Shown in pieces: positions 63,644-64,000 of a DNA stretch of 64,000 bases. Numbering within the stretch: position 1 is the stretch's first letter; every line of letters starts with the position of its first letter. Source of the stretch: Beverwykella pulmonaria (Eukaryota > Ascomycota > Dothideomycetes > Pleosporales > Melanommataceae); the NCBI GenBank assembly GCA_001599595.1, contig BCHH01000002.1:58514-122513 (forward strand). The letters run 5' to 3'. A program made the translations under genes and the position numbers. The notes beneath the pieces are model-generated. The model was given only the letters and a program-made list of their open reading frames with translations, had not been told where the DNA came from and did no database searches.

Positions 63644-64000
63644 ATGGCACTGGCTCTCTCCCTTCTCCTTGCAGCGCTCGCGATGCCTGCGCTCTTATTC
63701 GCGGCTGCTATCCCAGAAAAACAGGAGACGCAGATTGTTGGTGGAACAGCGGCTGCGGCTGGCGAATTCCCCTTTATTGTTAGCATCCAGACTTTAGCTG
63801 GGGTGCCCTTCTGTGCCGGTACTCTCCTGAATGCCAACACAGTTATGACAGCTGGTCATTGTTCTCCAGAAGGGCCCGAGGTCCCGTTAGACCTTCTTAT
63901 TCGTGCTGGATCTCTTGTACGTTACCTGTAATAGACAGTAAGAAGTAAGGGAAATATAGGACTGACTATTTCTGAAGGCCACCGCTTCCGGAGGCGTGAC
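63644..64000 (+). CDS. Trypsin-like serine protease (S1), 5' part, cut by window edge
   Basis: Exon 1 is 63644-63916 and exon 2 starts at about 63978, after a 61-bp intron. Signal peptide MALALSLLLAALAMPALLFA, short propeptide AAIPEKQETQ, then the mature N-terminus IVGGTAAAAGEFPFIVSIQT, as in secreted chymotrypsin-fold proteases. The catalytic His is in VMTAGHC, and CAGTLLN supplies the partner Cys. The catalytic Asp and Ser lie beyond the window. Fungal members are secreted digestive or virulence-associated proteases. The ATG at 63644 is preferred over upstream in-frame starts because it begins the signal peptide and follows the TATA box. Confidence 0.88.

Noticed and set aside
1..64000. CRISPR array, prophage or bacterial operon
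   Set aside because: Spliceosomal introns, P450s and RIP-type mutation mark this as fungal; no array of regularly spaced identical repeats with unique spacers exists.

Overview
The window looks like an accessory, transposon-rich region of a filamentous ascomycete (Pezizomycotina). Genes are split by short GT-AG introns of about 45-95 bp. The gene set is typical of these fungi: cytochrome P450s, Zn(II)2Cys6 regulators, an MFS exporter, PTH11/rhodopsin-like membrane proteins, NB-ARC remnants and small secreted proteins. Many genes and transposons carry CpA-to-TpA changes (CAG to TAG, CGA to TGA, TGG to TAG), the pattern expected of repeat-induced point mutation (RIP). The species cannot be named from the sequence alone.

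Layout. 0-5.3 kb: solo LTRs, a RIP-degraded gag with its LTR, an unknown gene fragment split by a solo LTR, and an NB-ARC remnant. 5.3-8.7 kb: a seven-repeat cysteine-rich secreted protein and a four-exon small probable secreted protein. 9-13 kb: transposase remnant and solo LTRs. 13-17.2 kb: a rhodopsin-domain membrane protein and an intact nine-exon P450. 17.2-18.2 kb: nested LTRs. 18.4-25.4 kb: a decayed secondary-metabolite block with a Diels-Alderase-like pseudogene, a divergently transcribed trans-enoyl-reductase pseudogene, an AflR-like regulator and an MFS exporter, the last two intact. 26-31 kb: remnants (3'-5' exonuclease, membrane protein) and solo LTRs, including one inserted into its own family. 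32-50 kb: two intact P450s (a CYP68-like one at 35.8 kb and another at 48.1 kb), one P450 with a single nonsense codon, one P450 remnant, a Zn2Cys6 regulator, a Baeyer-Villiger monooxygenase remnant, an FMP52-like SDR and an aldo-keto reductase, cut by a truncated pogo element that itself holds nested LTRs. 50-55 kb: an internally deleted pogo element, a DUF7730/F-box-like gene and a secreted HELTH metallopeptidase with a MITE touching its stop codon. 55.4-61.4 kb: one secreted-protein gene interrupted by two pogo-superfamily transposons at a single TA. 61.4-64 kb: repeats, a MITE and the first exon of a trypsin-like protease.

How it fits together. The Diels-Alderase, trans-enoyl reductase, AflR-type regulator and exporter are the accessory set expected around a fungal PKS-NRPS, but no PKS, NRPS or terpene synthase is visible here. 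The oxidoreductase-rich 32-50 kb stretch is also scaffold-less. The most parsimonious reading is a dying or partly captured biosynthetic region overrun by mobile elements. At least seven short LTR families are present almost entirely as solo LTRs, most with perfect 5-bp target-site duplications (TSDs), and their nesting gives a relative insertion history.
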